Origin: Candidatus Omnitrophota bacterium | Lineage (GTDB): Bacteria; Omnitrophota; Omnitrophia; Omnitrophales; Omnitrophaceae | Assembly (NCBI GenBank): GCA_029561555.1 | Contig: JAKQXH010000053.1 | Location: 1 to 34,626, forward strand | Length of the DNA stretch: 34,626 nucleotides | Reading direction: 5' to 3' | Part shown: in pieces, positions 18,801 to 27,600 of the stretch | How positions within the stretch are numbered: position 1 is the stretch's first letter | Layout of the letters: each line of letters opens with the position of its first letter | Translations under genes and position numbers: made by a program | Notes under the pieces: generated by a model | Databases searched by the model: none | What the model was told of the DNA's origin: nothing | The model's input: only the letters and a program-made list of their open reading frames with translations

Positions 18801-20246
18801 CGGATTTGGGCCCGCCGGGGATTTTATCAAACCAGCGGGGCGTTCGGATTCCGGGATCAGCTGCAGGACACCATCAATCTGATTTGGGTGGACCCGGCGC
18901 TCGCGCGCAATCAGATTCGCCTGCACGCGTCCCAGCAGTTTGTCGAAGGGGACGTGTTTCACTGGTTTTTCACGCTGACGGACGGTCGCGCGGCGTTTTC
19001 CTGCCGGTCGCACGCTTCCGACAATCCGCTCTGGCTTCCTTGGGCGGTGGCGGAGTACATCCGGATGACGGGAGACGATTCCATTCTGGACGAAATGACG
19101 GCTTACATGGTGTCGGAATTTCCTTTCGCGCCTTTGCCGAAAAACAAGCACGGCTGGGGGCATCTCTATCACCGGTCGATGCGCGCGGATTCCGTGTACC
19201 GGCATTGCCTGAAGTCCATCGATTTGGTTCTTAGGAAACGCTCGGGGAAACACGGCCTTCCTTTGATGGGCACGGGAGACTGGAACGACGGATTGGACGA
19301 GATCGGGGCCCTGGGCAAGGGAGAAAGCGTTTGGGTGGGCTTGTTCCTTTGCTATATTCTGCAGGGCATGCTTCCGGTGATCGAGAAAAAAGAAGGACTT
19401 CGCCGTAGAGAGCATTATGCGAAGAAACTCGAAGCGCTTAAGGCGGCCATCGAGAAGACTTGGCGCGGGGATCGTTATCTGCGGGCCATTCATGACGACG
19501 GAACGGAGATCGGCATGAAAGGGAGCGGCATATGGGAAATCGACGCTTTGATGGCGGCATGGGCCGTGATGTCCGGAATTAATTTCGAGCGGGAAGTCAC
19601 GGTATTCAATACGGCGCTGAGCGTGCTTGAGAAGGATGATACGATCCTGCTCGGCTGGCCGGCTCTTCGCGAAGGCACCAAACCTTATTTGGGCCGGAGC
19701 AGCAAGTATCCGGAAGGGGTTCGCGAGAACGGAATGTATTGCCACGGAGTCCAATGGCTCGTGAGAGCGGCCCGGATTTTGGCGGAGAAGTTCGAGGAGA
19801 AAGGGAATTCGGCTAAGGCGGAGGAGTATCGCGCGATTGCTTACCGGCTGTGGCTTAAGATTTCTCCGATTGAGCATACGACGACGGAAAAGATCGAAAT
19901 TTACGGGGGACAGCCCAACAAACAGGCCGCGGATCTTCTCACGACGTTTGACCGGGGCCGTATGATTTGGAGCGGGTACACGGGCGCCGCGGGCTGGATG
20001 CTCCGTCAGGCGATCGAAGGAGTCGCGGGGGCTTCTCTGATTTGCAATAAACTCACCCTTCCGCAGGATCTCGACAAGCCGAGAGGCGGATTGAAAATTG
20101 TCCGCATTCAGCGGGACATCGGGAAAAGCCCTTTGAGGAGGCATCCCGTGTTTCAGGGAAGTCCGGCGAAATGTTCTTGCGGGGATTCGGTTTCGAAGAA
20201 AAAAGTAAAAATCGTTCCGCCCGAAGCGACCGCGGATATTCGCTGA
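12807..20246 (+). CDS. Polytopic membrane protein with three N-terminal repeats and a GH94 glycoside-phosphorylase-like region
   Basis: This protein has 2,479 residues. A hydrophobic signal or anchor spans residues 35-54 (ending PLHAE). Three related beta-sandwich-like repeats follow, beginning near residues 58, 243 and 403, each with a DARE- or DSGE-like start, FDEA/YDEA, and a GWNS plus INW or VDW ending. They may bind carbohydrate. Residues about 588-1370 hold roughly 15-18 membrane segments. The C-terminal part, from about 1390, is GH94-like: two beta-supersandwich-type segments, then the helical barrel with GFRDQLQDTINL, QFVEGDVFHWF, LWLPWAVAEY, GTGDWNDGLDEIG (Asp2158 and Asp2161) and GYTGAAGWM. 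Cyclic beta-1,2-glucan synthases have this C-terminal half and many membrane spans, but I see no GT84 transferase motifs, so chain synthesis is not supported. A role in making, trimming or phosphorolysing a beta-glucan at the envelope is inferred. The start is the only ATG before the anchor and has a weak AGGACA ribosome site. Confidence 0.85.
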   Translation: MLLNLNAVASSAQKIGRNKRRLEEVFSKRFRFLRSQFIFLAIFSFLFFSVPLHAEDPSFNLLDARERGFSDSESAQGSLMPTFDETSKKDVLELDYSLNKNASARVWVKDFPSALGKDSVNTVKIGVKIPEAGQVNQISIRIELKGTKETQSIPLQLRAGWNSVQETVDWGKIGDLKELAFVVSATGNQDSVQGTLAFAAEFLNQEATAKTAPSQEIPEAKPAVPEKSPAEKQASPAPKPRSSYNLSDAREQGTSNTGTATGTLTPTYDEAVGKDVLELDYSLPKNSTFSVWMKEFPAGLGAEAVNTVKAGLRIFDPGQEKQISISMEVRGTKDVQTIPLCLRSGWNSIQETIDWEKIGELKEAVFVLSPAATVESAEGTVSFALDFVKSAAPSNRVQNQNPPLYSFLDSGEKGVFNIGPSKGLVGSSFDEATGKDVWKFDYSVPPGAVVGVWTKSFPDELGVSSVDAIRIGVNVPNAEQLRQISLKVEVKGDASMQTIPLCLHTGWNSFRELINWNLIGNLKEVVFVVSPTVCESLGDNPMWFSPTEPSAEDEGMEDEEVDESKCITGTLYFDFDFSKVTILQKHFMPIETGLIILLSLLAAWMAALAGKMFGRKRDGAKIPGGGCADCSCGQPSGFSVLKRDFLYGVAAVMIATVAFHIYSMGALNPLEGGFSLGFLAAGLAGALIAELLKFGLTGKHLTAGEVFQDVFLTGLLAVSSSRHVLLQAPANWSQLLMISNLTATIAFLIYHISNMSSLASAGRHLRSITGTLIVGTPYLFGWLLTSENAGFLQEFANNVTFGLLAAWPVVLKIMGRLLVVFIFNEILTNGINMAIKGKILKTSKSHLYIFWVSLGVVVSPLIADLGSSMMVAPLPVVLRALISILTTGLSFGGLWAEVYLITGLLLDGGHKVAPSDGSISKHVTVGMRKGMAYSGILVAILYALNMLLAAPLSQTVMASAPLLVGMIAGALIFPFLKTIIETFDGSLPFFERARYSYRFAALYARGAVVGFGFAYMVVNGLFQKEMPDRIAFGLLIGLIASSGISLLRDIVYAVKGQGKIQSWRLYLVDGILGAFVGAATAFYLDSRQVPVVIEKFKLYTSAGLSSVDYITYPLLNKWGRIDIGDYTGGSKLLFIESLAGVINWSIAAWLFAINKVFMQAFFDKDKTPIKFFFSKAGFAQLIEHMIYVLRWGLWMSPIIFTFLRMMPEPTWYNQDGAIRTLIAVYKNMTLSPTMFQMWSLQVFVYIMAFDFFRILIWMDHMGLRVATLVNLSFLGMDKLDEKVAKFIGPAAAQRYIPEGVKRFTTWGPLLIPFYLPRGRAWDYAWSTSESMQNAARGTGLIPTLQSLSMPQALLLLAGAVVACTGLSFVIRALHRRALARRVREHVLSNEEYKVVLKESGEIYSEVIHEESDISRRSYDPMEPCGRILYLMDAAQKPGTSARSWPVVGNFPAEEFEASRIVRDGNSLKIINASNGVRATITISLPDKTSPAEIWSVNLENLTAKSRELKIIPYLEWVLNGGIHDRFHTQYTRLYPEMEYVSGANAILAYKKSSKSVGILASDISPEGFLSSRVDFIGRARSIWSPRIFETMNFPEARDTAAYPTFDPIGSLLVNVTLDAKASKTVRLMIGYSKNKEKALELIRKILSPKADKVSPETKVKKEPLIGHGEIPPGTPLPYAEYSEDGNKLIVHTPYTPRPFDHAMSNTLHSVMVTNRGLHTSCNGNSQQNRVTPDWPDTVTKEIPVEALYLFDPDRNEWFSPTYHPLNDASAKNNCEFSVDGTAVFHMTKGTLSTELTVFVPPEDPTGIYLLTVKNRSDQPRKMRIAPYFQIALAFMPERSGPLQMRHDKVLDALYFQNPRNIFRTGWAFASMSIPADCVETNRGRFFGKGRSVRHPYLVEKGGPDFSHLTEEGQIAGFLGTVEIPAQGERTVAVILGQTDGRKHASQIVQKYKNIETVKKSLDETRKWWLGLMRTVEVKTNSREFNSFQNWLKYQALAERIWARRGFYQTSGAFGFRDQLQDTINLIWVDPALARNQIRLHASQQFVEGDVFHWFFTLTDGRAAFSCRSHASDNPLWLPWAVAEYIRMTGDDSILDEMTAYMVSEFPFAPLPKNKHGWGHLYHRSMRADSVYRHCLKSIDLVLRKRSGKHGLPLMGTGDWNDGLDEIGALGKGESVWVGLFLCYILQGMLPVIEKKEGLRRREHYAKKLEALKAAIEKTWRGDRYLRAIHDDGTEIGMKGSGIWEIDALMAAWAVMSGINFEREVTVFNTALSVLEKDDTILLGWPALREGTKPYLGRSSKYPEGVRENGMYCHGVQWLVRAARILAEKFEEKGNSAKAEEYRAIAYRLWLKISPIEHTTTEKIEIYGGQPNKQAADLLTTFDRGRMIWSGYTGAAGWMLRQAIEGVAGASLICNKLTLPQDLDKPRGGLKIVRIQRDIGKSPLRRHPVFQGSPAKCSCGDSVSKKKVKIVPPEATADIR

Positions 20247-20266
20247 GCGGAACGGGGAGACGCGAG

Positions 20267-20527
20267 ATGGTGGCGAAGAAGATCGGGAAGTTTCTCTGTT
20301 TTTTAATCTGCGCGACGGCATCCGTTTTATTCTTTGCGGCGGCTGAATCGGAAGCGGCGGGGGCGAAGCAAACGCTTCCGGTCCGGGATCAACTGGCGCA
20401 GGGGCATTCGCTTGTGAGTTCTCAAGCCGTTCCGGTGCGGGATGAGGCCGTGACGATGAGAGTCGTGCAGATGGAACGGGCTCAGGAAGAAGCGGGGCTC
20501 CGGATGCAAAGAGAGAAATGCCTCTGA
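20267..20527 (+). CDS. Small secreted protein of unknown function
   Basis: This protein has 86 residues. It begins 20 nt after the GH94 gene with a GGGGAG ribosome site, so it is probably in the same transcript. Residues 1-30 form a signal peptide (MVAKKIGKFLCFL, then an alanine-rich tail ending SEAAG). The mature part is short and polar, with two copies of a PVRD motif (LPVRDQL and VPVRDEA) and a charged, methionine- and glutamine-rich helix at the end. I do not recognise a family. It could be an accessory factor of the membrane protein upstream. Confidence 0.6.
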   Translation: MVAKKIGKFLCFLICATASVLFFAAAESEAAGAKQTLPVRDQLAQGHSLVSSQAVPVRDEAVTMRVVQMERAQEEAGLRMQREKCL

Positions 20528-20679
20528 GCATTACACGTCTGATTTTCCGCTGAAAGAACCCAGCCTAAGGGAAAATATCCTTATTTCCGGGAACGGAGTT
20601 TTCCGGATTGTTTTCATTGGCGGTATTTTTTTACGCCGCAGACGCATTTTAAGCGAAAGTATTTTAGAGGTTAGAGGTC

Positions 20680-22521
20680 ATGGGGAATCAAAAAAGAAGA
20701 AAAGACGTCAGAAATATCGCGATCGTCGCTCACGTGGATCACGGCAAGACGACTTTGGTGGACGCCCTGCTGAAGGAAACGGGCGCGTACGAATTCAAGG
20801 ACGGGGAAGTCACCGTCATGGATTCCAATCCGATCGAAAAAGAGCGTGGGATCACGATTTTTTCGAAAAATGCCTCGTTTGTTTATAAAAACACCCTGTT
20901 CAACATTGTGGACACTCCGGGGCATGCCGATTTCGGAAGCGAGGTGGAACGCGTTTTGAAAATGGTGGACGGCGTTTTGCTGCTGGTGGACGCGTTCGAC
21001 GGGCCCATGCCCCAGACGAAGTTCGTGCTCCGGAAATCGCTCGAACTTCACCTGAAACCGATTCTGGTGGTCAATAAAGTGGACCGTCCCAACGCACGGC
21101 CGAACGAAGTCGTGGACATGACGTTTGACCTTTTCTGCGAACTCAACGCGACGGACGAGCAGCTGGATTTTCCCGTGGTGTTTGCTTCGGCCAAGGAAGG
21201 CTGGGCGACACAGGATTCGGATGAGCCGTCACAAAACATGAAGCCCCTGTTAGACACGATTTTACACCGAGTCCTGCCGCCGGTCGCGGACCCGGAACTT
21301 CCGTTTCAAATGCTGGTGACGATGCTGGACTACGATTCTTACGTGGGCCGTATGGCGATCGGAAGGATTTTCCACGGCCGGACCAAAGTCGGGGATCCTT
21401 TGGTGGTGGTGAAGCGTGACGGATCGATGGAACGGGGAAAGGTGACCAAGATCCTGAAATACCGGGGGCTGGTCCGCGTGGAGGCCGAGACGGCCGAAGC
21501 GGGGGATATCGCCTCCATTACGGGATTTTCGGAAGTCCATGTGGCGGATACTCTGGCTTCTCCCGATAAAGCGGAAGCCGTTCCGGCGGTCAAAATCGAC
21601 GAGCCGACTATTTCCATGAACTTTGCACACAATTCAAGCCCTCTTGCGGGCCGTGACGGAGGCCGTTTTCTGACTTCCCGGCATATCCGGGAGCGCCTGA
21701 TGCATGAAGCGATGATGAACGTGGGAATCCGTGTTGAGGAAGTGCCGGGGGAAGAACGGTTCAAGGTCTCGGGGCGCGGCGAACTGCACCTTTCGATTTT
21801 GATCGAAACCATGCGGAGGGAGGGCTATGAGCTTGAGGTGTCGAGGCCTGAAGTGATTGTCAAGACGGTGGACGGCGTGAAAATGGAACCCGTGGAGGAA
21901 GTCGTCATCGAAGTCGATCCCGGCTATCAGGGCGCGGTGATCGAAAACCTCGGGGTGAGAAAAGCCGAGATGAGAAATATGATGACGAGCGCGGTGGGGA
22001 CGATTCGCATGGAGTTTCTGATCCCGTCGCGCGGACTGCTCGGGTTCCGGAGCGAGCTGATGCTGATTACGCGCGGGACGGGGATCATGTGCCAAAATTT
22101 TTATGATTATCAGGAGTACAAAGGGGATATCCCGGAACGGAAGGAAGGGGTTTTGATTTCTCAAATGCCCGGGAAAGCCGTTGCCTACGCGCTTTGGGGC
22201 TTGCAGGAACGGGGAGAGGTTTTTGTGCATCCCGGCGACGAGCTTTACGAAGGGATGATTGTCGGCGTGAACAATAAGGGGCCCGACTTGGTTGTGAACG
22301 CCATCCGCGAGAAGAAACTGACCAATATGCGGGCCGCCGGCTCGGATGAGGCCATCCATTTGATTCCGCCGAGGGAAATGACGCTGGAATTTGCCCTGGA
22401 ATTTATCGAACAGGATGAATTGGTTGAAATCACGCCGAAAAATATCCGCCTCCGGAAGCGTTATCTGGACGAAAACGAACGCAAGGCCAAAGCTCGCGGC
22501 AACGACCGTTTTTTCAAATAA
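20680..22521 (+). CDS. typA: Ribosome-associated GTPase TypA/BipA
   Basis: A translational GTPase of 613 residues, close to the usual length of about 605-615. It binds the ribosome like EF-G and supports 50S assembly and stress or cold growth. The G motifs are intact: AHVDHGKT at 17-24, a KERGIT switch, DTPGHADFG, and NKVD at 132-135. TypA hallmarks include [24 protein letters not shown], the EF-G-like domains, SRGLLGFR and a C-terminal basic helix. The start has an AGAGGT ribosome site. It stands alone, with about 150 bp of upstream non-coding DNA and its own downstream gap. LepA and EF-G were excluded by the MDSN and GPMPQT signatures and by length. Confidence 0.95.
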   Translation: MGNQKRRKDVRNIAIVAHVDHGKTTLVDALLKETGAYEFKDGEVTVMDSNPIEKERGITIFSKNASFVYKNTLFNIVDTPGHADFGSEVERVLKMVDGVLLLVDAFDGPMPQTKFVLRKSLELHLKPILVVNKVDRPNARPNEVVDMTFDLFCELNATDEQLDFPVVFASAKEGWATQDSDEPSQNMKPLLDTILHRVLPPVADPELPFQMLVTMLDYDSYVGRMAIGRIFHGRTKVGDPLVVVKRDGSMERGKVTKILKYRGLVRVEAETAEAGDIASITGFSEVHVADTLASPDKAEAVPAVKIDEPTISMNFAHNSSPLAGRDGGRFLTSRHIRERLMHEAMMNVGIRVEEVPGEERFKVSGRGELHLSILIETMRREGYELEVSRPEVIVKTVDGVKMEPVEEVVIEVDPGYQGAVIENLGVRKAEMRNMMTSAVGTIRMEFLIPSRGLLGFRSELMLITRGTGIMCQNFYDYQEYKGDIPERKEGVLISQMPGKAVAYALWGLQERGEVFVHPGDELYEGMIVGVNNKGPDLVVNAIREKKLTNMRAAGSDEAIHLIPPREMTLEFALEFIEQDELVEITPKNIRLRKRYLDENERKAKARGNDRFFK

Positions 22522-22552
22522 TTCCTTCCTGTCCCGATCTTAAGGAATTTTC

Positions 22553-22581
22553 TTGCCATAACAAGTGGTTTTCCCTATATT
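22553..22581 (+). promoter_or_regulatory. Sigma-70-type promoter of the glgE-treS operon
   Basis: TTGCCA at 22553-22558, a 17-bp spacer, and TATATT at 22576-22581. Transcription would start near 22588, about 67 nt before the glgE ATG. Each box differs from consensus by one base. No terminator was recognised between typA and this point, so some read-through is possible. Confidence 0.6.
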
Positions 22582-22654
22582 TAGAATGTCTCTGTGCCCG
22601 GCGCTTTTTAGACGGAATCTTAATCAAAACAGTGTTTCAACGGGGAGTTATTGA

Positions 22655-24667
22655 ATGAGTCCGGTTAAAAAAGAAAGAAGCATTTCCCGCAAGAATTTTA
22701 AAGCCGTCTCAAAGAATGATCCGGCGAAACCGATTTCGATTGTGATCGAATCCGTCGATCCCGTGATCGACGACGGGAGGTTTCCGGTGAAATGCATCGA
22801 GGGGGAGCCGTTCACGGTCGAGGCGGATATTTTCAAGGACGGGCATGAGATTTTGGGAGCCTGCCTTAAATATCGCAAGAAGACGGGAACCGTCTGGAAG
22901 GACGCTCCGATGAGATTTGCGGACAATGACCGTTGGAGAGGCGCGTTTACCCCTGAGGAGAATGCACGATATATTTACACCATTGAAGCGTGGGTCGATC
23001 CGGTTCTTTCCTGGATGAAATATCTCGAAAAGAAATGCCCGAGTTATCCCGAGGTCCGGAGCGATATTGACGAAGGGTTCCGGTATTTGGATGAAATGGC
23101 CCAAAAAGCCGGCGAGGGAGACGCGAAAGAGATCAGGAAGTTCGGGGATTTGCTTGCCCGCTCGAAGGGTGAGAGCGGGGAAGTTTTGAGGATGATACAG
23201 GGTGAGGCGTTCAAAAAGCTGGTGGCGGATTATCCTTTGAAAGAAAAAGTCTCCCGCTTTGACCGTGATCTGGAACTGATTGTCGACCGGAAGCGGGCCG
23301 CGTACGGGGCCTGGTATGAACTGTTCCCGCGCTCCCAGGGGACTCGGGAGGGAAAGAGCGGGACCTTTAACGATTGTATCCGGCGCCTGCCTGAAATCAA
23401 GAAAATGGGGTTTGACGTGATTTATCTCGCTCCGATTCATCCCATCGGGAGCGCGCACCGGAAAGGGCCCAATAATTCGGTCAAGGCTCTCGCCGGTTCA
23501 CCGGGTTCTCCCTGGGCGATCGGAAACAAAGAAGGCGGGCACAAGGCGATTCATCCCGAACTCGGTACAATAAAGGATTTCGAGAAATTCGTTTCGGCGG
23601 TCCGTGACTGTGGGATCGAGATCGCGATGGATTTCGCGATTCAGTGCTCGCCGGACCATCCCTATGTCAAGGAGCATCCCGACTGGTTTTACCGTCTTTC
23701 CGACGGCACGATTCGCTATGCCGAGAACCCCCCGAAGAAATACGAGGATATTTATCCGCTGAATTTTTACTGCGAGGGCCGCGAGGCGCTTTGGCAGGAG
23801 CTCAAAAGTATCGTGCTTTTCTGGATCGACAAGGGGGTTAAAATCTTCCGGGTAGACAACCCCCACACGAAACCTCTCCGGTTCTGGAAATGGCTTATCG
23901 ATGAAGTCCAGGCCGAATACCCGGAGGTGATTTTCTTTGCCGAAGCGTTTACCCGGCCTAAGGTGATGAAATTTCTCGCGAAGGCGGGTTTCGGCCAGTC
24001 CTACACCTATTTCACGTGGAGAAATTCGAAATGGGAACTCCGGCAGTATCTGGAGGAACTGACCCGGACTGAAATGAAAAATTATTTTCGGGGGAATTTC
24101 TTCGCCAACACTCCCGACATTCTTTCCGAAATACTGCAGAAGGGGGGGCGTCCGGCGTTCAAAATGAGGCTGGTGCTGGCGGCGACCCTTTCGTCCTCGT
24201 ACGGAATTTACAGCGGATTCGAACTTTGCGAAAATACGCCGTTGAGGGAGGGCAGCGAAGAATATCTGAATTCCGAAAAGTACGAATACAAAGTGCGGGA
24301 TTGGAATCAGCCGGGGAATATCAAAGATTTCGTCGAACGCATCAATCGGATCCGCCGCGGGAATCCGGCCCTGCAGGATTACGGGAATCTCCGGTTCTTC
24401 GATTCCCGAAACGATCAGATCCTTTGCTACGGCAAGAGAACGCCGGATAGCTCCAACATGATCGTCGCGGTGGTGAACCTCGACCCGTTTCACCCTCAGG
24501 AAGATATGGTCAGCCTTCCGATCTGGGAATTCGGGATTGAAGATTGGCAGACTTACCAAATGACGGATTTGATTACGGGTGCGAAATATCACTGGAAAGG
24601 CGCCTCCAATTATGTCCGGCTGGACCCACAGGTTGAGCCGGCCCATATTTTCCTGCTCGAAAAATAA
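22655..24667 (+). CDS. glgE: Alpha-1,4-glucan:maltose-1-phosphate maltosyltransferase GlgE
   Basis: A GH13-type enzyme of 670 residues, as expected for GlgE. It transfers maltose from maltose-1-phosphate to the non-reducing end of an alpha-1,4-glucan in the cytoplasm. The N-terminal beta-sandwich (residues about 28-115) resembles the GlgE-specific domain. The barrel carries LFPRSQG, YLAPIHPIG, FRVDNPHTKP with nucleophile Asp401, FAEAFTRP with acid/base Glu430, and NTPDIL with Asp488. The DNPHTKP motif distinguishes GlgE from ordinary alpha-amylases. The ribosome site is GGGGAG. The gene lies 12 nt upstream of treS-mak, which supplies its substrate. No glgB branching enzyme is in this window. 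Confidence 0.95.
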   Translation: MSPVKKERSISRKNFKAVSKNDPAKPISIVIESVDPVIDDGRFPVKCIEGEPFTVEADIFKDGHEILGACLKYRKKTGTVWKDAPMRFADNDRWRGAFTPEENARYIYTIEAWVDPVLSWMKYLEKKCPSYPEVRSDIDEGFRYLDEMAQKAGEGDAKEIRKFGDLLARSKGESGEVLRMIQGEAFKKLVADYPLKEKVSRFDRDLELIVDRKRAAYGAWYELFPRSQGTREGKSGTFNDCIRRLPEIKKMGFDVIYLAPIHPIGSAHRKGPNNSVKALAGSPGSPWAIGNKEGGHKAIHPELGTIKDFEKFVSAVRDCGIEIAMDFAIQCSPDHPYVKEHPDWFYRLSDGTIRYAENPPKKYEDIYPLNFYCEGREALWQELKSIVLFWIDKGVKIFRVDNPHTKPLRFWKWLIDEVQAEYPEVIFFAEAFTRPKVMKFLAKAGFGQSYTYFTWRNSKWELRQYLEELTRTEMKNYFRGNFFANTPDILSEILQKGGRPAFKMRLVLAATLSSSYGIYSGFELCENTPLREGSEEYLNSEKYEYKVRDWNQPGNIKDFVERINRIRRGNPALQDYGNLRFFDSRNDQILCYGKRTPDSSNMIVAVVNLDPFHPQEDMVSLPIWEFGIEDWQTYQMTDLITGAKYHWKGASNYVRLDPQVEPAHIFLLEK

Positions 24668-24679
24668 AGAGAAGGTTTT

Positions 24680-27600
24680 ATGCAGAACGATCCGCTTTGG
24701 TATAAAGACGCGATCATCTACGAGTTGCACGTGCGCGCTTTCTGTGACAGCGACGGGGACGGAGTCGGGGATTTCAAGGGGCTGATCTCCAAGCTGGACT
24801 ATCTTCAGGAACTCGGCGTGACGGCAATCTGGCTTCTCCCGTTCTATCCTTCCCCCCTGAAAGACGACGGGTACGACATCGCCGATTACGGAAATGTCCA
24901 TTCGTCATACGGCGATTTGTCCGATGTGAAGGATTTTATCCGGGAGGCGCATCAGAGAGGCCTGCGCGTCATCAATGAACTGGTCTTGAATCACACGTCG
25001 GATCAGCACGTCTGGTTTCAGCAGGCGCGGCGGGCTCAGGCGGGAAGCAAAATACGGGATTTCTACGTCTGGAGCGACACACCCGAAAAATACCGGGACA
25101 CGAGAATTATTTTCAAGGATTTTGAGACGTCCAATTGGACCTGGGACGCGGTCGCGCAGGCTTACTTTTGGCATCGTTTCTATGCCCATCAGCCGGATCT
25201 CAATTTCGAGAATCCGGCGGTCCGGAAAAGCGTGCTGGAGGTGGTCGATTTCTGGATGAAAATGGGCGTGGACGGGATGCGGTTGGACGCGGTCCCCTAC
25301 TTGTATGAAAAAGAGGGGACCAACTGCGAGAACCTTTCCGAAACACACGCTTTTTTGAAAACTCTCCGGCAGCACACGGATAAAAAATTCAAAAACCGGA
25401 TGCTTTTGGCCGAAGCGAATCAATGGCCGGAGGACGCGGTCACTTATTTCGGAAAGGGGGACGAATGCCACATGGCGTTTCATTTCCCGATCATGCCGAG
25501 GCTTTTCATGGCGATTCACATGGAAGATCATTTCCCCATCGTGGACATTCTCCATCAGACCCCGGCCATTCCGGAAGCCTGCCAGTGGGCGCTTTTTCTC
25601 AGGAATCATGACGAGCTGACTCTGGAGATGGTCACGGACGAGGAGCGGGACTACATGTACCGCGTCTACGCCAATGATACCCAGGCCCGCATCAATCTCG
25701 GGATTCGCCGCCGGCTCGCGCCGCTTCTGGGCAATCACCGGCGGAAAATCGAATTGATGAACGGACTCCTTTTCTCGCTTCCGGGGACGCCCGTGATTTA
25801 TTACGGCGATGAACTTGGGATGGGTGACAATATGTACCTGGGTGACCGGAACGGGGTGAGGACTCCCATGCAGTGGAGCGGAGACCGGAACGCGGGGTTT
25901 TCCCGGGCCAATCCCCACCGTCTTTATCTGCCGATCAATATCGACCCGGAATATCATTACGAAACGGTGAATGTGGAGGCCCAGCAGAGTAATGTCCACT
26001 CCCTGCTTTGGTGGATGAAGCGCCTGATCGCTCTTCGAAAACGGTTCAAGGCTTTCGGGCGGGGCGCGATTGAATTTCTCTCTTCGGAGAACCGGAAGAT
26101 TCTCGCTTTTATCCGGAGCTATCAGGAGGAGAAAATCCTAGTTGTGGCCAATCTTTCGCGATTTGTCCAATGCGTGGAACTGGATCTTTCCGCTTTCAAA
26201 GGGATGGTGCCGGTCGAAATGTTCGGGCGGGTCGATTTTCCCCCCATCGGGGAGCTTCCGTATTTTATCACGCTGGGGCCTCACGGGTTTTACTGGTTCA
26301 CGCTGGAGTCCAGAAGCGCTCAGTCCGCCGGAGCGGTTCCGGCCGACCGGGCACTGCATAAAATCGAAGTCAGCGGCAGCTGGGAACAAGTCCTTCACGG
26401 CCCGGCAAAACAACATCTGGAAAATCTGCTTCCTTCCTATGTGAAAGAGCGCCGTTGGTTCGGAGGAAAGGGGAAAAAGATTAAACGCGCGATCATCACC
26501 GAGGCTATTCCCGTGCCTTATCAGTCAACCCAGTTCTATATTCTTTCATTGCTGGTCGAATATTTGGACGGCGTACCGGAGCGGTATATTTTGCCGATGA
26601 CCGCGGTTTCGGGCGACCGCGCCCGGGACATTCTGCAGAATTTTCCGCACGAGGCGATTGCTGAGGTGCAGATCAGGACAAAGCTTCAGGCCGGCGAAGC
26701 GATTTTGGTGGATGCGATGATCGAGAGGAGTTTTCAAATAGCCCTTCTGGATGCCGTCGCGCGGAGACGGTTTTTTAAGACCCGACAAAGCGAAATTTCG
26801 GCTAAACCGGCCAAGATTTTCGGCCGGACAATGAAAGATTCGCCGGGTGTTCCGGAACCGTCCCTTTTGAAAGGAGAGCAGAGCAATTCGTCCGTTTTTT
26901 ACGGCGACCGGTTCATCCTCAAATTGTTCCGGCGTTTTGAAGAAGGAATCAATCCGGATCTTGAAGTCGGCCTGTATCTGAGCGAACGGAAGAATTTTTC
27001 CGGGATCCCTTCGGTTGCGGGCGCTCTGGAATATCGCAAGGGCAGAAATGTCACGGCGACGATCGGGATTCTCCAGACTTTTATCCCGAACCAGGGGGAC
27101 GCGTGGCGCTATACAGTGGACGCGGTCAGCCATTATTTCGAAAAGATCATCGCAAGGCCCGGTATTTCGGAATTAAAACCCGATTTAAGTCAGAATCCGC
27201 TTGTGTTGAGCCGGGAGCCCGTGGATCCGTTGGCCAGCGAATTAATCAATCCGTATCTGGAGACGGCCAGGCTTTTGGGCAGGCGGACGGCCGAATTGCA
27301 TCTGGCCCTTTCTCGGGAGAAAGAAGATCCGGCTTTTCATCCCGAACCGTTTTCCCTGCTGTATCAGCGTTCGCTTTATCAGTCGATGCGTAATTTGACG
27401 ACGCACGTGTTTCAGATATTGGGTCGAAGACTTAAAAGTCTTCCGGAGGCGATGCAGACTGAGGCGAAAAGCTGTTTTGACCGGAAGGAAGATATCTTGA
27501 AGCGGTTTCAGAGTATTTTAGGAATGAAAGTGACCGCGATGCGCATTCGCTGTCACGGCGATTATCATTTGGGGCAGGTCCTTTACACGGGGAAGGATTT

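Noticed and set aside
12807..20246. Naming the GH94 protein a cyclic beta-1,2-glucan synthase
   Set aside because: The C-terminal half and many membrane spans fit, but I cannot find the GT84 transferase motifs needed for synthesis, so only a GH94-like call is made.
17916..20531. A minus-strand open frame of 871 codons opposite the GH94 region
   Set aside because: The plus strand encodes conserved GH94 motifs throughout. The minus frame is rich in Arg, His and Pro, has no recognisable motif, and reflects codon bias on the real strand.
23498..25999. Long minus-strand frames opposite glgE and treS
   Set aside because: They are shadows of two well-supported enzymes, with no ribosome sites or motifs.
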